Positions 42,107 to 51,691 of a stretch of DNA of 64,000 nucleotides are shown piece after piece. Origin of the DNA: Bacillus sp. FJAT-29814 (GTDB taxonomy: Bacteria > Bacillota > Bacilli > Bacillales > Cytobacillaceae); the NCBI RefSeq assembly GCF_001510715.1, contig NZ_LMTJ01000008.1:62001-126000 (forward strand). Reading direction: 5' to 3'. Each line of letters starts with the position of its first letter. Position 1 is the stretch's first letter. The notes beneath the pieces are model-generated. The model was given only the letters and a program-made list of their open reading frames with translations. It ran no database searches and was not told the origin of the DNA. Position numbers and translations under genes: made by a program.

Positions 42107-42289
42107 AGGATGAAACAGAAGAAGTTTCCCCGCTGGAGACGTGCAGCGGTGTGTTTTATCAAGCAAATTTTTCTCCGCTAACAGCTGTTCCCCTTGCTTC
42201 TTTGCGGCTTCATCGTTTTCTGCCTGGAAGGCTTCATCCAAAATCTTTTCCCCATTTGCTTCAAATGCAGTTAACTTATACGTTTTCAT
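42104..42289 (-). CDS. yhzD: YhzD-like small protein
   Basis: 61 residues (MKTYKLTAFEANGEKILDEA, then a charged helix and SPAGKLLLFHP at the end), resembling YhzD, a small Bacillus protein of unknown function found at this locus. The second ATG at 42289 has GGGG seven bases upstream and is preferred to the one at 42295, which touches the ribosome site. Confidence 0.75.
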   Translation of the reverse strand: MKTYKLTAFEANGEKILDEAFQAENDEAAKKQGEQLLAEKNLLDKTHRCTSPAGKLLLFHP

Positions 42290-42413
42290 TCCCATACCCC
42301 TTTTATAAATTTCTCCCTATTGATATTTTTGCATAATTTTTCAAATAGTGCAAAAAGAAAACGCAAAACTGCAATATGGTATAATTGTGTCGGGTAGGAA
42401 AGGAGTGGCAAAA

Positions 42414-43313
42414 ATGGTATTAAAATTAAAACATGTCACCAAACGGTTTGGTCCATTTACAGCTGTAGACGATTTGTCGTTAACGATTCCGGAAAAAGAA
42501 ATGTTCGGCTTTCTCGGCGCAAACGGGGCCGGAAAAACAACAACGTTTAGAATGATTTTAGGCCTTCTTGATGCCAGCGCGGGAAGTATCACTTGGGACG
42601 GAAACCCGCTGAATTATTCTACTAGTCACCTTGTCGGTTATCTGCCAGAGGAGCGGGGGCTCTATCCCAAACTCAAGGTGCGAGAACAGATTGTCTATCT
42701 GGCCAGATTGAGGGGAATGCAAAAAGCCGACGCATTAAAAGAACTAAAGATATGGCTGGAGAAGTTTAAAGTTCCCGAATACGAAAATAAGCGGGTCGAG
42801 GAGCTTTCGAAAGGGAACCAGCAGAAAATCCAATTCATTGCTGCCGTCATCCATAAGCCAAAGCTGTTAATTTTGGATGAACCTTTTAGCGGACTGGACC
42901 CGGTCAATGTTGAAATGTTAAAAGAAGCGGTTCTGGCATTAAAAGAGAACGGAACCACGATTGTTTTTTCAAGCCACCAAATGCATCACGTTGAGGAAAT
43001 GTGTGAGCATTTATGCATTTTACATAAAGGCAGACCGGTTGTATATGGCGCATTAAAAGAAATTAAACGTGCGTTTGGGAAAAAGAACCTGATCATTCAT
43101 GCCGATTTCTCATTGGATTTTTTAAAGGACTTTCCTGGTGTTGTCAAAACAAAAACGACAACAGAGGGAGCCGAATTGCAAATTGAAGGGGAAAGAGTGG
43201 CAGAGAGCATTCTTAAGGAAATTGTCGGGAAGGGATTCATCCGGAAATTTGCCCTTGAAGAGCCGTCTTTAAACGATATATTTATAGAGAAAGTAGGCGA
43301 TTCCTATGAATAG
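42414..43313 (+). CDS. yhaQ: ABC transporter ATP-binding protein YhaQ
   Basis: 299 residues: Walker A GANGAGKTT, signature LSKGNQQK, Walker B LLILDEPFSGLDP, and the C-terminal extension common to NatA-type exporters. It pairs with YhaP, whose start overlaps this gene by eight bases. The pair resembles Na+/drug exporters of the NatAB type; the substrate is unknown. Start ATG follows AAAGGAGTGG. Confidence 0.92.
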   Translation: MVLKLKHVTKRFGPFTAVDDLSLTIPEKEMFGFLGANGAGKTTTFRMILGLLDASAGSITWDGNPLNYSTSHLVGYLPEERGLYPKLKVREQIVYLARLRGMQKADALKELKIWLEKFKVPEYENKRVEELSKGNQQKIQFIAAVIHKPKLLILDEPFSGLDPVNVEMLKEAVLALKENGTTIVFSSHQMHHVEEMCEHLCILHKGRPVVYGALKEIKRAFGKKNLIIHADFSLDFLKDFPGVVKTKTTTEGAELQIEGERVAESILKEIVGKGFIRKFALEEPSLNDIFIEKVGDSYE

Positions 43314-44559
43314 CTTCTGGATTATCTTACTTCACACTTATCTAAACAAATTAAAGAGCAAGTCGTTCATTGTCACGACATTGATGACGGTTGTCATTGT
43401 CATGGGGCTGACCAACATTCAAAATATCATCGATTTATTTGATAAAAATGGCGGGAAGGATCGTATTGCCGTTCTTGATGAAACCGGGCAGCTTTATCAA
43501 CCTTTGAAGCAGCAAATGAAGGCAACTAACAATGATATCAAACTTACACAATATAAAGGAACCGAAAAAGAGGCTGAAAAAGCGGTAGAAGAAGGCAAAT
43601 ACAATGGCCTCATCCTGTTAAGCTTTAATGATGAACAACTGCCGGAAGCCACTTATAAGGCAATGAGTATTGCTGATTCCAGCCTGTTCTCCGATCTGCA
43701 AATAGGCTTGCAACAGGTTAAAACCATGCTTGCTGCTTCAAAAATTAATTTAACTCCGGAACAGCTGCAAAAGCTTTATGAACCGGTTGCGTTTGACAAG
43801 ATAGCGCTTGAGAAAGATGCCAAAACGGAAGAAGAATTGAATCAGGCCAGAGGCCTCGTCTATGTACTTTTATTTGTCATTTATTTTTCCGTTATTATGT
43901 ACGCCAGTATGATTGCAACGGAAGTCGCAACCGAGAAATCATCGAGGGTAATGGAGATTTTGATTTCCAGTGTTTCGCCAATTAAGCAGATGTTTGCCAA
44001 GATTATCGGGATTGGACTCCTGAGCATGACACAATTTGCGGTATTCCTGATTGTCGGTTATTACTCGCTTACGAGCAACATGGATTCGTTAAAGGACGGT
44101 TTCTTTGGGGTATATGGATTCGGCAGCATTCCAACCGCAACGATTGTCTATGCAGTTATTTTCTTTATCCTTGGCTATTTTCTCTATGCCACGCTTGCCG
44201 CATTCTTGGGGTCGCTCGTCAGCCGGATCGAGGATGTGCAGCAGATGATTACCCCAATGACCTTGCTGATCGTTGGCGGATTTATGATTGCGATGTTTGG
44301 CCTTGGCAAGCCTGATGCAGCGTTTATTACGGCCACTTCTTATATTCCCTTCTTTACACCAATGATTATGTTTCTTCGTGTCGGGATGTTGACCATCCCA
44401 GTTTGGGAAGCTGTCTTGGGGATTGCCATTTTAGTAGCCACAATAGTTGCATTGGCTATATTTGGTGCAAGGGTATACAGGGGCGGCGTATTAATGTACG
44501 GCAGGTCCAACTCCTTTAAAGATATTAAACAGGCGTTAGAATTGACGAAAAACGAATAG
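43306..44559 (+). CDS. yhaP: ABC transporter permease YhaP (NatB-like)
   Basis: 417 residues: one N-terminal membrane helix (about 20-40), a large extracytoplasmic domain (residues 50-180), then about five helices from 185 on (VYVLLFVIYFSVIMYASMIA, with EKSSRVMEILISSVSP, the ABC-2 permease signature). NatB-like exporter subunit working with YhaQ. Overlaps yhaQ, so translation is coupled. Terminator follows directly. Confidence 0.92.
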   Translation: MNSFWIILLHTYLNKLKSKSFIVTTLMTVVIVMGLTNIQNIIDLFDKNGGKDRIAVLDETGQLYQPLKQQMKATNNDIKLTQYKGTEKEAEKAVEEGKYNGLILLSFNDEQLPEATYKAMSIADSSLFSDLQIGLQQVKTMLAASKINLTPEQLQKLYEPVAFDKIALEKDAKTEEELNQARGLVYVLLFVIYFSVIMYASMIATEVATEKSSRVMEILISSVSPIKQMFAKIIGIGLLSMTQFAVFLIVGYYSLTSNMDSLKDGFFGVYGFGSIPTATIVYAVIFFILGYFLYATLAAFLGSLVSRIEDVQQMITPMTLLIVGGFMIAMFGLGKPDAAFITATSYIPFFTPMIMFLRVGMLTIPVWEAVLGIAILVATIVALAIFGARVYRGGVLMYGRSNSFKDIKQALELTKNE

Positions 44560-44567
44560 TTGTTGTG

Positions 44568-44595
44568 AGCTTTACCATTTTTGGTAAAGCTTTTT
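44568..44595 (+). terminator. Terminator of yhaQP
   Basis: AGCTTTACC (44568-44576) pairs with GGTAAAGCT (44583-44591), then T residues. Confidence 0.85.
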
Positions 44596-44668
44596 AACTA
44601 TCTTTATACAGAACGTGCATTCGCATTTTGGGCATGATACAATGATAAAAAAACAGTGAGGAAAAATT

Positions 44669-45886
44669 ATGAAAAAAATATCGTTTATTCATGGGGCCGA
44701 TTTGCACTTGGACAGCCCGATGGTGGGGTTAAGGCATTTGCCGCAAGCCATTTTTACGAGGGCCAAAGAGAGCACCTTTACGGCATTAAAAAAACTTACC
44801 GCGACGGCAATTGAGCGAAAAGTCGATTTTGTTATTCTTGCCGGGGATTTGTTTGACGGCGAGGACCGAAGCTTGCGCGCTCAGTCACGCTTTCGGGCGG
44901 AAATGCAAAAGCTGGCACAGCATCAAATTCCGGTCTATGTGATTCACGGCAACCATGACCATTTAAACGGCTCTTGGGTTCATCTTGATTTGCCGGAAAA
45001 TGTTCATGTATTTGGCAGCAAGGTGGAAAGAATGGCGCTGGTAACGAACAGTGGTGTGACCGTCCATCTTTATGGCTTTAGCTACCCGACCCGTCATGTG
45101 TATGAGCGGAAAATCGATGAATATGGCAAATCCGGAGAAGCTGATTTTCACATCGGCATACTCCATGGCAATGAAAGTTCCGGAACCGAGCATGATAACT
45201 ATGCTCCATTCATCGTGAAGGACCTATTAGAAAAAAACTTTGATTACTGGGCTTTGGGCCACATTCATAAGCGGTCAGTTTTATCCGATAACCCTCCGAT
45301 TATTTATCCTGGAAATATCCAAGGAAGAAACAAAAAGGAAATCGGTGCGAAAGGGGTTTATCATGTTTCGCTTAATGAACTCGGGGCAGAATTCTCCTTT
45401 GTGGATTGTGCGGATATTGTCTGGGAGGACGTCGAGATCGACGCGGCAAAGGCGGAAAACTTCAATGATATCCTTGGCTTATGCCAATCTGCCATCCATT
45501 CTTGTCAAAAAAGTAACGCAGGCACGTTCCTATCACTAAAACTGACTAATATTCACTTGGATGATGATCGAGAAAAAAGAACGTTGAATGGGGAGCTATT
45601 GGATCTCCTATTGGATGATGTACAAAGTGAGGATTCGTTTGTCTGGATTGTCGATATCACATTTTCAGAAAGAAAGCTTCTCGATAAAGAGCTGTTAATT
45701 CAGGAAGCCAATTTTTACGGTGAGCTGTTCGAGACCATCGAGCATTTTGAAAATACGGGCAATGCTTTGGCACCCTTGTACGAGCACCGCCTGGGAAAAA
45801 AATATTTATCCCATTTATCAACTGCCGAACAGCGCGAATTAATCGGGCGGACTGAAAAACTATTAATTCAATATCTTTATGATTGA
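44669..45886 (+). CDS. yhaO: DNA repair exonuclease YhaO (SbcD/Mre11-like)
   Basis: 405 residues. Metallophosphoesterase motifs in order: ADLHLDSP, AGDLFDG, HGNHDH, LHGNE and GHIHKR. It is the nuclease half of an SbcD/SbcC-like pair with YhaN, whose gene starts 16 bases downstream. In B. subtilis it has been associated with double-strand break repair. C-terminal cap region is complete. Confidence 0.92.
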   Translation: MKKISFIHGADLHLDSPMVGLRHLPQAIFTRAKESTFTALKKLTATAIERKVDFVILAGDLFDGEDRSLRAQSRFRAEMQKLAQHQIPVYVIHGNHDHLNGSWVHLDLPENVHVFGSKVERMALVTNSGVTVHLYGFSYPTRHVYERKIDEYGKSGEADFHIGILHGNESSGTEHDNYAPFIVKDLLEKNFDYWALGHIHKRSVLSDNPPIIYPGNIQGRNKKEIGAKGVYHVSLNELGAEFSFVDCADIVWEDVEIDAAKAENFNDILGLCQSAIHSCQKSNAGTFLSLKLTNIHLDDDREKRTLNGELLDLLLDDVQSEDSFVWIVDITFSERKLLDKELLIQEANFYGELFETIEHFENTGNALAPLYEHRLGKKYLSHLSTAEQRELIGRTEKLLIQYLYD

Positions 45887-45901
45887 AGGGAGTGAATCCT
45901 G

Positions 45902-48889
45902 TTGAAAATTGTCTCGATGCATATTTACGGTTATGGGCAATTAGAAAATATTCAAATCGATGATTTAGCAGATTTTCAAGTTTTTTTTGGCGAGAACGAA
46001 GCCGGCAAATCAACCATTATGTCCTTTATTAACAGTATTTTATTTGGGTTTCCGACAAAACAGCAGGCCGAGCTGCGTTATGAGCCAAAGCACAGCACGA
46101 GGTACGGGGGAAGTATCAGAATTTTTCACGAACAGCTCGGGTTTGCTGTAATTGAACGTGTTAAAGGCAAGGCCGCTGGCGATGTAAAAGTCATCTTGGA
46201 CAATGGCACTTTTGGCGGCGAAGAGCTTTTAAAAGACCTGTTGGGGAATTTTGATAAAGGACTGTTCCAGGCCATTTTTGCATTTAATATTCATGGGCTG
46301 CAAAATATTCACCAAATGAAGGGTGAAGAGCTGGGCAGATTTCTGTTTTCAGCTGGAACATTGGGAACGGAACGGCTGGCAAAGGCAGAAGCAGAGCTTC
46401 AAAAGGAGCTCGATTCCCGGTTTAAGCCTGGCGGAAAAAAACCTCCATTAAACGAAAAATTGCAAGAGCTTCATGAAATCAATGGGGAGTTAAAAAATGC
46501 CGCGGCAAAAGTGAAGGAATATGAACCTCTGATTGAAAAAAGAGAAAGGTTTCTCCAGGAATCGGAGAAAATGAATCAGGAGTTGGCAGATGTTCAGCTG
46601 CAATCGGAAAAATTAACCGAATGGAAACGAGTCCAATCGTTTGTAAAGGAAGAAAAGCTGACGCTAAATGAGCTTGAAGAACTGGGGCAGATCCAGTTTC
46701 CTGTCCGTGGCTTGGAAAGGCTGCAACAGCTAAATCAACTCATTCTTCCCCGCAAGGCAGAACTAGTCAGCTTGGAAGAAAGAATGGAAAAAGCAAAGCT
46801 TGATCTAATTGAGCTTGAACCTGATGAATCACTCGCAAAAGACGAGCCTGTCATTGTGAATTTGCTTAATCAAATTCCTGTATTGGAACAATTAACCCTT
46901 GAAAAAGGCCAGTATGAACAAAAATTGGCACACTTGGAAAAAGAGCTTACCGTTATTAACGAGAAACTCCATTTGCCGTTAAACGAAGAAGATATTCTAG
47001 CAATCAATACAAATATATATATGAAAAAACAGGTTGAAGACATTTCTAGACGCGGTGAAAAGCTATCGGAAACGAAGGCTGACCTCGATTATTTGCTTCA
47101 AGAAGAAAAAAATGCGCTGGAGCTAATGGAAAAGGAAGTACAGCTAACGTCTAGTCTGTGCCTGCCAAAACAAGAACGTGCACTTCTGGAGGAGCAGGTA
47201 CAGGGAAATGACAAAAGAAGTCTTGAAGAAGAATTAAGGACGATTAGAGACAAACGGGATTTTTACCAGCATTCACTGAAGGCGGAGCAGGCATCGAGAA
47301 CAAGGCTTAAGCAGCAATTTTTTGCGATTGAGTTTATCCTAATTGGGCTAACCGTATACGGCGCGCTTACAAAGCAATGGATTCTGCTGTTCTTGGGTTT
47401 GGGGGCCTGTGTCGTTTTTGCTGTGTTTATGTTCCAGAACCTAAAAAGTTCAAAACAAAATGAAACCAATCGAAAGCTCGAGGATTTAAAAAAACAAGAA
47501 ACAAAGATAATTGAGAAACTCCAGTCGGAAGCATACCACGATACAGAAATAGCCGAAGAAAAATTAAAGCGCGACAACCAACGGATCGAGCAGTTGCAGG
47601 TTTTGAAGGTAAAGCTCCAGCAGCAGCAAGCCCAGCTTCGAAAAGTGATGTATAAATTAGAAACCTGGGAGCAGGAGTCTAAAGACCATCGAAAAGCCTT
47701 ATTGACGATTGGCAGCGAGCTGAAAATACCCGAATATATGGCTGCCTCGTTTTTGTTGGAGGCTTTCGGCCAAATCGAAGAGTTTAAAGAGATCTGCCGG
47801 GAGAAACATCAGCTGCTTGAAAAAATAGCGAACATCAATCAGCAACAACAGCAGATTACGGATCAGCTAAAATACTATGAAAATCGCTATTTGTCTGAAA
47901 AAGGCCTTGATTTACATAAAACAGTCTATTTATTGAAGAAGAAGCTGGAGGAAGAACAGGAAAAACGGATTAAGCTTCGAGAAAGACGTGCAAAGTTAGC
48001 GGAAATGGAATCCGACCTGCAGCAAAAGAATAAAGAGCAAGAACAGCTGGAGGCTGAATATCTCAAGTTGTTGGGTGAAGCCAATGTGGAAACACCAAAG
48101 GAATTCTATGAACTTGGCGAAAAAGCGGAAAGACGGAGTGAGCTTTTGGATAAGCTCGAGAGCCTTCAAGGAAGGCTTCAGTTCTCCATCCTGTCAAAAG
48201 AAGAGTGTGAATATTACTTACACATTCATAATTGGGATGATTTAATTGAAGAGTGTCAGCAGCGTTCGCGGCAATTACAAGCTCGATTAAAGGAATTGCA
48301 AGAGGCCCAGGCCAAGGTCAAAGTTGAGATTGGGCTGCTTGAAGAAGGCGGTACCTATTCCGAAATCCTTCATCTCTACAAACGGAAAAAATTCGAACTG
48401 GAAGAGATGGCTAAAGAGTGGGCTGTTTATTCACTGGCCCAACATATTCTTTTGGAGACAATTGAAAAATACAAGAGTGAGCATTTGCCGCGAATGTTGG
48501 AGAAAGCAGAGGGATTTTTGGAGTTTCTTACAAGTGGAAACTACCAAAGAATTCACCCTCATCCAATCGGGACCGGATTCCTAGTCGAAAGGAAGGACCA
48601 TACCCTATTTGAAGCGAATGAATTAAGCCAGGCCACTACAGAGCAACTTTATGTTTCTATTAGATTGGCTTTGGCGATCACTTTATTTGAAAAATATCAG
48701 TTTCCGATTATCATTGATGATGGCTTCGTTAATTTTGATGCTGCCAGAACGCAAAGGGTCATTGAGCTGCTAAAAAGCTTAGGACAAAAGCAAATTTTAT
48801 TTTTTACCTGTCATCAGCATTTACTGCCGCTTTTTCCAAAGGAAAATATTATTCAATTGGAAAAAGGTGCTGTTCAGATAATTTCATAG
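45902..48889 (+). CDS. yhaN: SbcC/Rad50-like ATPase YhaN
   Basis: 995 residues, AAA_27/SbcC-like ATPase. Walker A FGENEAGKST lies near residue 35, then two long coiled-coil arms, and near the C-terminus Walker B IIIDDGFVNFDAARTQ. Residues about 469-514 form two hydrophobic helices (FILIGLTVYGALTKQWILLF, then VVFAVFMF), so the coiled coil appears to be tethered to the membrane at its apex instead of carrying a zinc hook. Start is TTG with AGGGAGTGA upstream. Acts with YhaO. Confidence 0.92.
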   Translation: MKIVSMHIYGYGQLENIQIDDLADFQVFFGENEAGKSTIMSFINSILFGFPTKQQAELRYEPKHSTRYGGSIRIFHEQLGFAVIERVKGKAAGDVKVILDNGTFGGEELLKDLLGNFDKGLFQAIFAFNIHGLQNIHQMKGEELGRFLFSAGTLGTERLAKAEAELQKELDSRFKPGGKKPPLNEKLQELHEINGELKNAAAKVKEYEPLIEKRERFLQESEKMNQELADVQLQSEKLTEWKRVQSFVKEEKLTLNELEELGQIQFPVRGLERLQQLNQLILPRKAELVSLEERMEKAKLDLIELEPDESLAKDEPVIVNLLNQIPVLEQLTLEKGQYEQKLAHLEKELTVINEKLHLPLNEEDILAINTNIYMKKQVEDISRRGEKLSETKADLDYLLQEEKNALELMEKEVQLTSSLCLPKQERALLEEQVQGNDKRSLEEELRTIRDKRDFYQHSLKAEQASRTRLKQQFFAIEFILIGLTVYGALTKQWILLFLGLGACVVFAVFMFQNLKSSKQNETNRKLEDLKKQETKIIEKLQSEAYHDTEIAEEKLKRDNQRIEQLQVLKVKLQQQQAQLRKVMYKLETWEQESKDHRKALLTIGSELKIPEYMAASFLLEAFGQIEEFKEICREKHQLLEKIANINQQQQQITDQLKYYENRYLSEKGLDLHKTVYLLKKKLEEEQEKRIKLRERRAKLAEMESDLQQKNKEQEQLEAEYLKLLGEANVETPKEFYELGEKAERRSELLDKLESLQGRLQFSILSKEECEYYLHIHNWDDLIEECQQRSRQLQARLKELQEAQAKVKVEIGLLEEGGTYSEILHLYKRKKFELEEMAKEWAVYSLAQHILLETIEKYKSEHLPRMLEKAEGFLEFLTSGNYQRIHPHPIGTGFLVERKDHTLFEANELSQATTEQLYVSIRLALAITLFEKYQFPIIIDDGFVNFDAARTQRVIELLKSLGQKQILFFTCHQHLLPLFPKENIIQLEKGAVQIIS

Positions 48890-48941
48890 AAAAAAAGTGG
48901 ATTATGGTATACTCTAGCTAGAGGGAAGGAGCGTGGAGTGG

Positions 48942-49886
48942 TTGGCAAAAGGAATTTTGCATTATGAAGTCGGGGATCAGGTAGAATTATTCCTATTAAT
49001 AAAAAATTCAACAAAAGGGATTGCCAGTAACGGGAAGCCGTTTTTGACCTTAATCCTACAGGACCAAAGCGGTGAAATTGAGGCAAAGCTTTGGGATGCA
49101 AATGAAGAGGATGAAAAAAATTATGCTCCGCAATCGATTGTAAAAATTCTTGGGGATGTCCAGAATTACCGTGGCAAAAGCCAATTGAAAATTCGCCAGA
49201 TTCGCAAGACCAATCCTGCGGATAATGTAAAGCTGGAGGATTTCCTTGAGACTGCGCCATTAAGCCAGGATCAAATGGTCAGCAAGCTAACCCAATATAT
49301 TTTTGATATGAAAAATCCGAACATCCAGCGGATTACCCGTCATTTAATCAAAAAACACCAAAAGGCATTTCTTGAATTTCCGGCTGCTACTAAAAATCAT
49401 CATGAATTTGTTTCGGGCCTAGCCTATCATGTTGTCAGCATGCTTGATCTAGCCAAGGCAATTGCCGATCTTTATCCGAGCCTTGACCGGGACCTGCTGT
49501 ATGCGGGGGTCATTTTGCACGATATGGGTAAGGTTATGGAGCTGTCCGGCCCGATTTCAACGGTCTATACGCTAGAGGGCAACTTGCTCGGTCATATCAC
49601 CATCATGATTACTGAAATTGGCAAAGCAGCCGAAGAGCTGGGAATTAACGGAGAAGAAGTATTAATCCTTCAGCATTTGGTCCTTAGCCATCATGGAAAA
49701 GCCGAATGGGGCAGCCCAAAACCGCCGCTTGTGAAAGAAGCGGAAATCCTTCATTATATAGACAATCTTGATGCAAAAATGAACATGCTCGATCGTGCCT
49801 TGGAAAGGGTCAAGCCTGGAGAATTTACCGAGCGCGTTTTCGCTTTGGATAATCGTTCATTTTATAAACCTGTTTTTCACAAATAA
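48942..49886 (+). CDS. yhaM: 3'-5' exoribonuclease YhaM
   Basis: 314 residues, the same length as B. subtilis YhaM. N-terminal OB-fold (SNGKPFLTLILQDQSGEIEA) and an HD domain (HHEFVSGLAYHV, then VILHDMGKVMELSG). It degrades RNA and single-stranded DNA from the 3' end with metal ions. I take the TTG at 48942, which gives MAKGILHYEVGDQVELFLLI, the known N-terminus; the GTG at 48933 would add three residues. Follows yhaN closely and is probably in the same operon. Confidence 0.93.
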   Translation: MAKGILHYEVGDQVELFLLIKNSTKGIASNGKPFLTLILQDQSGEIEAKLWDANEEDEKNYAPQSIVKILGDVQNYRGKSQLKIRQIRKTNPADNVKLEDFLETAPLSQDQMVSKLTQYIFDMKNPNIQRITRHLIKKHQKAFLEFPAATKNHHEFVSGLAYHVVSMLDLAKAIADLYPSLDRDLLYAGVILHDMGKVMELSGPISTVYTLEGNLLGHITIMITEIGKAAEELGINGEEVLILQHLVLSHHGKAEWGSPKPPLVKEAEILHYIDNLDAKMNMLDRALERVKPGEFTERVFALDNRSFYKPVFHK

Positions 49887-49911
49887 CCCGAGTCTCGGGT
49901 TATTTTTTTTT
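49882..49911 (+). terminator. Terminator of yhaONM
   Basis: AATAACCCGAG pairs with CTCGGGTTATT around a single T, followed by eight or more T residues. Confidence 0.85.
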
Positions 49912-49972
49912 GCAAGTAAGCATAATTATGTAGTAAAAAAGTGGACAACCACTTTGAAGGGAGCAAGCGAAA

Positions 49973-50164
49973 TTGACTATTCCTATTTGGGTTTATGCAG
50001 TAGTGGTTGGTATTATCATCAGTGCGTTAATGGCCATCAAGACAGGAAGAGAAGAGCGTGAATTAGAAATGGAGGATATCGAGCGCGAGGGCGAAATTTA
50101 CATGAAGCGCCTGGAGCGGGAAAAGGAAGCACGAAAGGGACATAGTCAAAGTGCAACAGAATAA
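49973..50164 (+). CDS. yhaL: Sporulation protein YhaL
   Basis: 63 residues: one membrane helix (IPIWVYAVVVGIIISALMAI), then a charged helix (EERELEMEDIEREGEIYMKR). Matches YhaL, a sporulation-associated membrane protein in B. subtilis, and lies between yhaM and prsA as there. TTG start with GAAGGGAG upstream. Confidence 0.88.
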   Translation: MTIPIWVYAVVVGIIISALMAIKTGREERELEMEDIEREGEIYMKRLEREKEARKGHSQSATE

Positions 50165-50166
50165 AT

Positions 50167-50206
50167 AGAAGAGCGGAAGCGCCCGCGCGCTTCCGCTCTT
50201 CTTATT
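50167..50206. terminator. Strong bidirectional terminator between yhaL and prsA
   Basis: A 16-bp perfect stem, AGAAGAGCGGAAGCGC with its complement, loop of four bases, T-rich on the plus side and A-rich on the minus side. Confidence 0.9.
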
Positions 50207-51071
50207 ATTGGGCAGCTGTTCCAAGATTAAGGGCGTCTTTCAAGTCTTTGTCCTTAATTTTTACATCTGCATCTTTCAATTCCTTTTGCATGATTTCATT
50301 GATTTTCTCACTTGTTAGTTGTGAGGATTTCAATTCTTTTTCAAGATCTTTTTTTACTTTATCAAAAGAAGCATTTTCTCTTGTTTCAGTGACTTCAATA
50401 ATATGGTATCCAAATTGGCTTTTCACTGGTGCGCTAATTTCATTTGCTTTCAATGCAAATGCAGCTTTTAGAAAGTCCTCATCCATTTGCGCATCAGGGC
50501 CAAACCATCCAAGGTCTCCACCAGCAGCTTTTGCAGCTTGGTCCGTAGAGTAAGTATTGCTTACGTCTTCAAACTTTTCCCCGGCATCCAGCTTTGCTTT
50601 CACTTCATTTGCTTTTGCTTCATCTTCAACCAGTATGTGTCGGGCTTTGATCTGTTTTTTATAGGTATTTTCGAAGTAGTCTTTTAATTCTTTATCAGTT
50701 ACTTTAATATTCTCCATGGCGGCTTTTTCTTGAAGCATTCCAAGCTTCATCGTTTTCTTCAAGTCTTCTTCACTCTTATAGCCGTATTGCTGAAGCGTCA
50801 TTTCAAAGTTCGCACCGAGATCTTTTTTCAATTGTTGCATCTTTTCGTCCAATTCCTTGTCTGTCACTTTATATTTTTTGGACAGGACCTTTTCATAAAC
50901 GAGCTGTTGCAGTGCTTGCTCCCCGAATTTATCCTTCATGACATTATAAAGCTCTTCTTGGCTAACATCACCTGCTTTAGTCTCTGCGACTTTTTCAGAA
51001 CTTGCACCATTACATGCGCTTAATCCAAGAACCCCACCGGCTAATGTGAGGGCTAAAATCCATTTTTTCAT
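50205..51071 (-). CDS. prsA: Foldase lipoprotein PrsA
   Basis: 288 residues. Signal peptide with lipobox LSAC (Cys20), N- and C-terminal chaperone regions, and a parvulin-type PPIase domain at about 135-225 (KARHILVEDEAKANEVKAKL, GGDLGWFGPDAQMDEDF, SQFGYHIIEVTE). It folds secreted proteins on the outer side of the membrane and is essential in B. subtilis. Sits between yhaL and yhaI/scoC; ScoC is a known repressor influence on secretion genes there. ATG start follows AGGAGAG. Confidence 0.95.
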   Translation of the reverse strand: MKKWILALTLAGGVLGLSACNGASSEKVAETKAGDVSQEELYNVMKDKFGEQALQQLVYEKVLSKKYKVTDKELDEKMQQLKKDLGANFEMTLQQYGYKSEEDLKKTMKLGMLQEKAAMENIKVTDKELKDYFENTYKKQIKARHILVEDEAKANEVKAKLDAGEKFEDVSNTYSTDQAAKAAGGDLGWFGPDAQMDEDFLKAAFALKANEISAPVKSQFGYHIIEVTETRENASFDKVKKDLEKELKSSQLTSEKINEIMQKELKDADVKIKDKDLKDALNLGTAAQ

Positions 51072-51267
51072 GATTTTTCTCTCCTAAACAGTAAATTCTT
51101 TTGGGCTTTTGTCCACATCCTCTACTATAACATAAATGGGAACGGCTGCAAAAAATAAATTCATTTTTTTGTAAACTGAAATATACCCAATATCTTGAGT
51201 AGACTTTTCCCGAAAAATGGGGTAATGGCCTAGTCGAAATGTATATCGTATGAATAGTATATCGTAG
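51072..51267. promoter_or_regulatory. Upstream regions of prsA and yjcZ
   Basis: About 195 bases carrying the minus-strand prsA promoter and the region before the yjcZ leader. No gene or clear operator seen apart from AT-rich stretches. Confidence 0.35.
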
Positions 51268-51336
51268 CAATAAATGAAAACTAGGTGTGGACGATTCCGT
51301 TAGGACGGTTCATGAAGCTGGTTGAATTTATGCGTT
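51268..51336 (+). repeat. Dispersed leader element, copy A (upstream of yjcZ)
   Basis: Three blocks, AATAAATGAAAACT, CCGTTAGGAC and GTTGAATTTATGCGTT, are spaced by 14 and 14 bases. The same blocks with 15-base spacings occur on the minus strand at 54534-54604. In both cases the element points toward a start codon nearby (25 bases to yjcZ). Confidence 0.75.
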
Positions 51337-51360
51337 ATGACAATAAAGGAGGTAAAAAGC

Positions 51361-51453
51361 ATGTCAGGAGGAGCTGGTTACGGAGCAGGCTTTGCGTTAA
51401 TCGTAGTTCTTTTCATCCTATTGGTTATCGTTGGGGCCGCTTGGATTTGGTAA
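51361..51453 (+). CDS. YjcZ-family small sporulation membrane peptide
   Basis: 30 residues, start MSGGAGYGAGFALIVVLFIL and ending VGAAWIW: Gly-rich N-terminus and one membrane helix, as in YjcZ-family proteins of Bacillus spores. Ribosome site AAAGGAGG lies upstream. It is preceded by the dispersed leader element and followed at once by a terminator. Confidence 0.88.
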   Translation: MSGGAGYGAGFALIVVLFILLVIVGAAWIW

Positions 51454-51467
51454 TGAGGCAATAGGAA

Positions 51468-51501
51468 AAGCGATGAGAATATACTCATCGCTTGTTTTTT
51501 T
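51468..51501 (+). terminator. Terminator of the yjcZ-like gene
   Basis: AAGCGATGAG (51468-51477) pairs with CTCATCGCTT (51484-51493), then seven T residues. Confidence 0.88.
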
Positions 51502-51511
51502 GCAAGCTCTA

Positions 51512-51691
51512 CTATGTATACAGGATTTCCACATACGAAGAAACCAGCAGGATGGTGACCAGTACGTTAATAGTCCGAAAAACTTTGTGTTGACGGTCTT
51601 CAGGTATTTCTTTTTGGATGCAAAGGGTGCTCGTCATTTTATTGACATAAAACAAGATAAAAACGGCCAAGACAATAAAAATGGAGATCAT
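51512..51691 (-). CDS. Small two-helix membrane protein, unknown function
   Basis: 59 residues with two membrane helices (MISIFIVLAVFILFYVNKM and INVLVTILLVSSYVEILY) joined by a charged loop containing one Cys. AAGGAGG precedes the ATG at 51691 by nine bases; a GTG at 51694 is possible. It lies where B. subtilis has small unassigned yha/yhz membrane genes. Function not known. Confidence 0.65.
   Translation of the reverse strand: MISIFIVLAVFILFYVNKMTSTLCIQKEIPEDRQHKVFRTINVLVTILLVSSYVEILYT

Noticed and set aside
44669..48889. YhaO/YhaN as a phage-defence nuclease system
   Set aside because: They lie in conserved housekeeping synteny with B. subtilis and match the known repair pair; nothing marks them as accessory.
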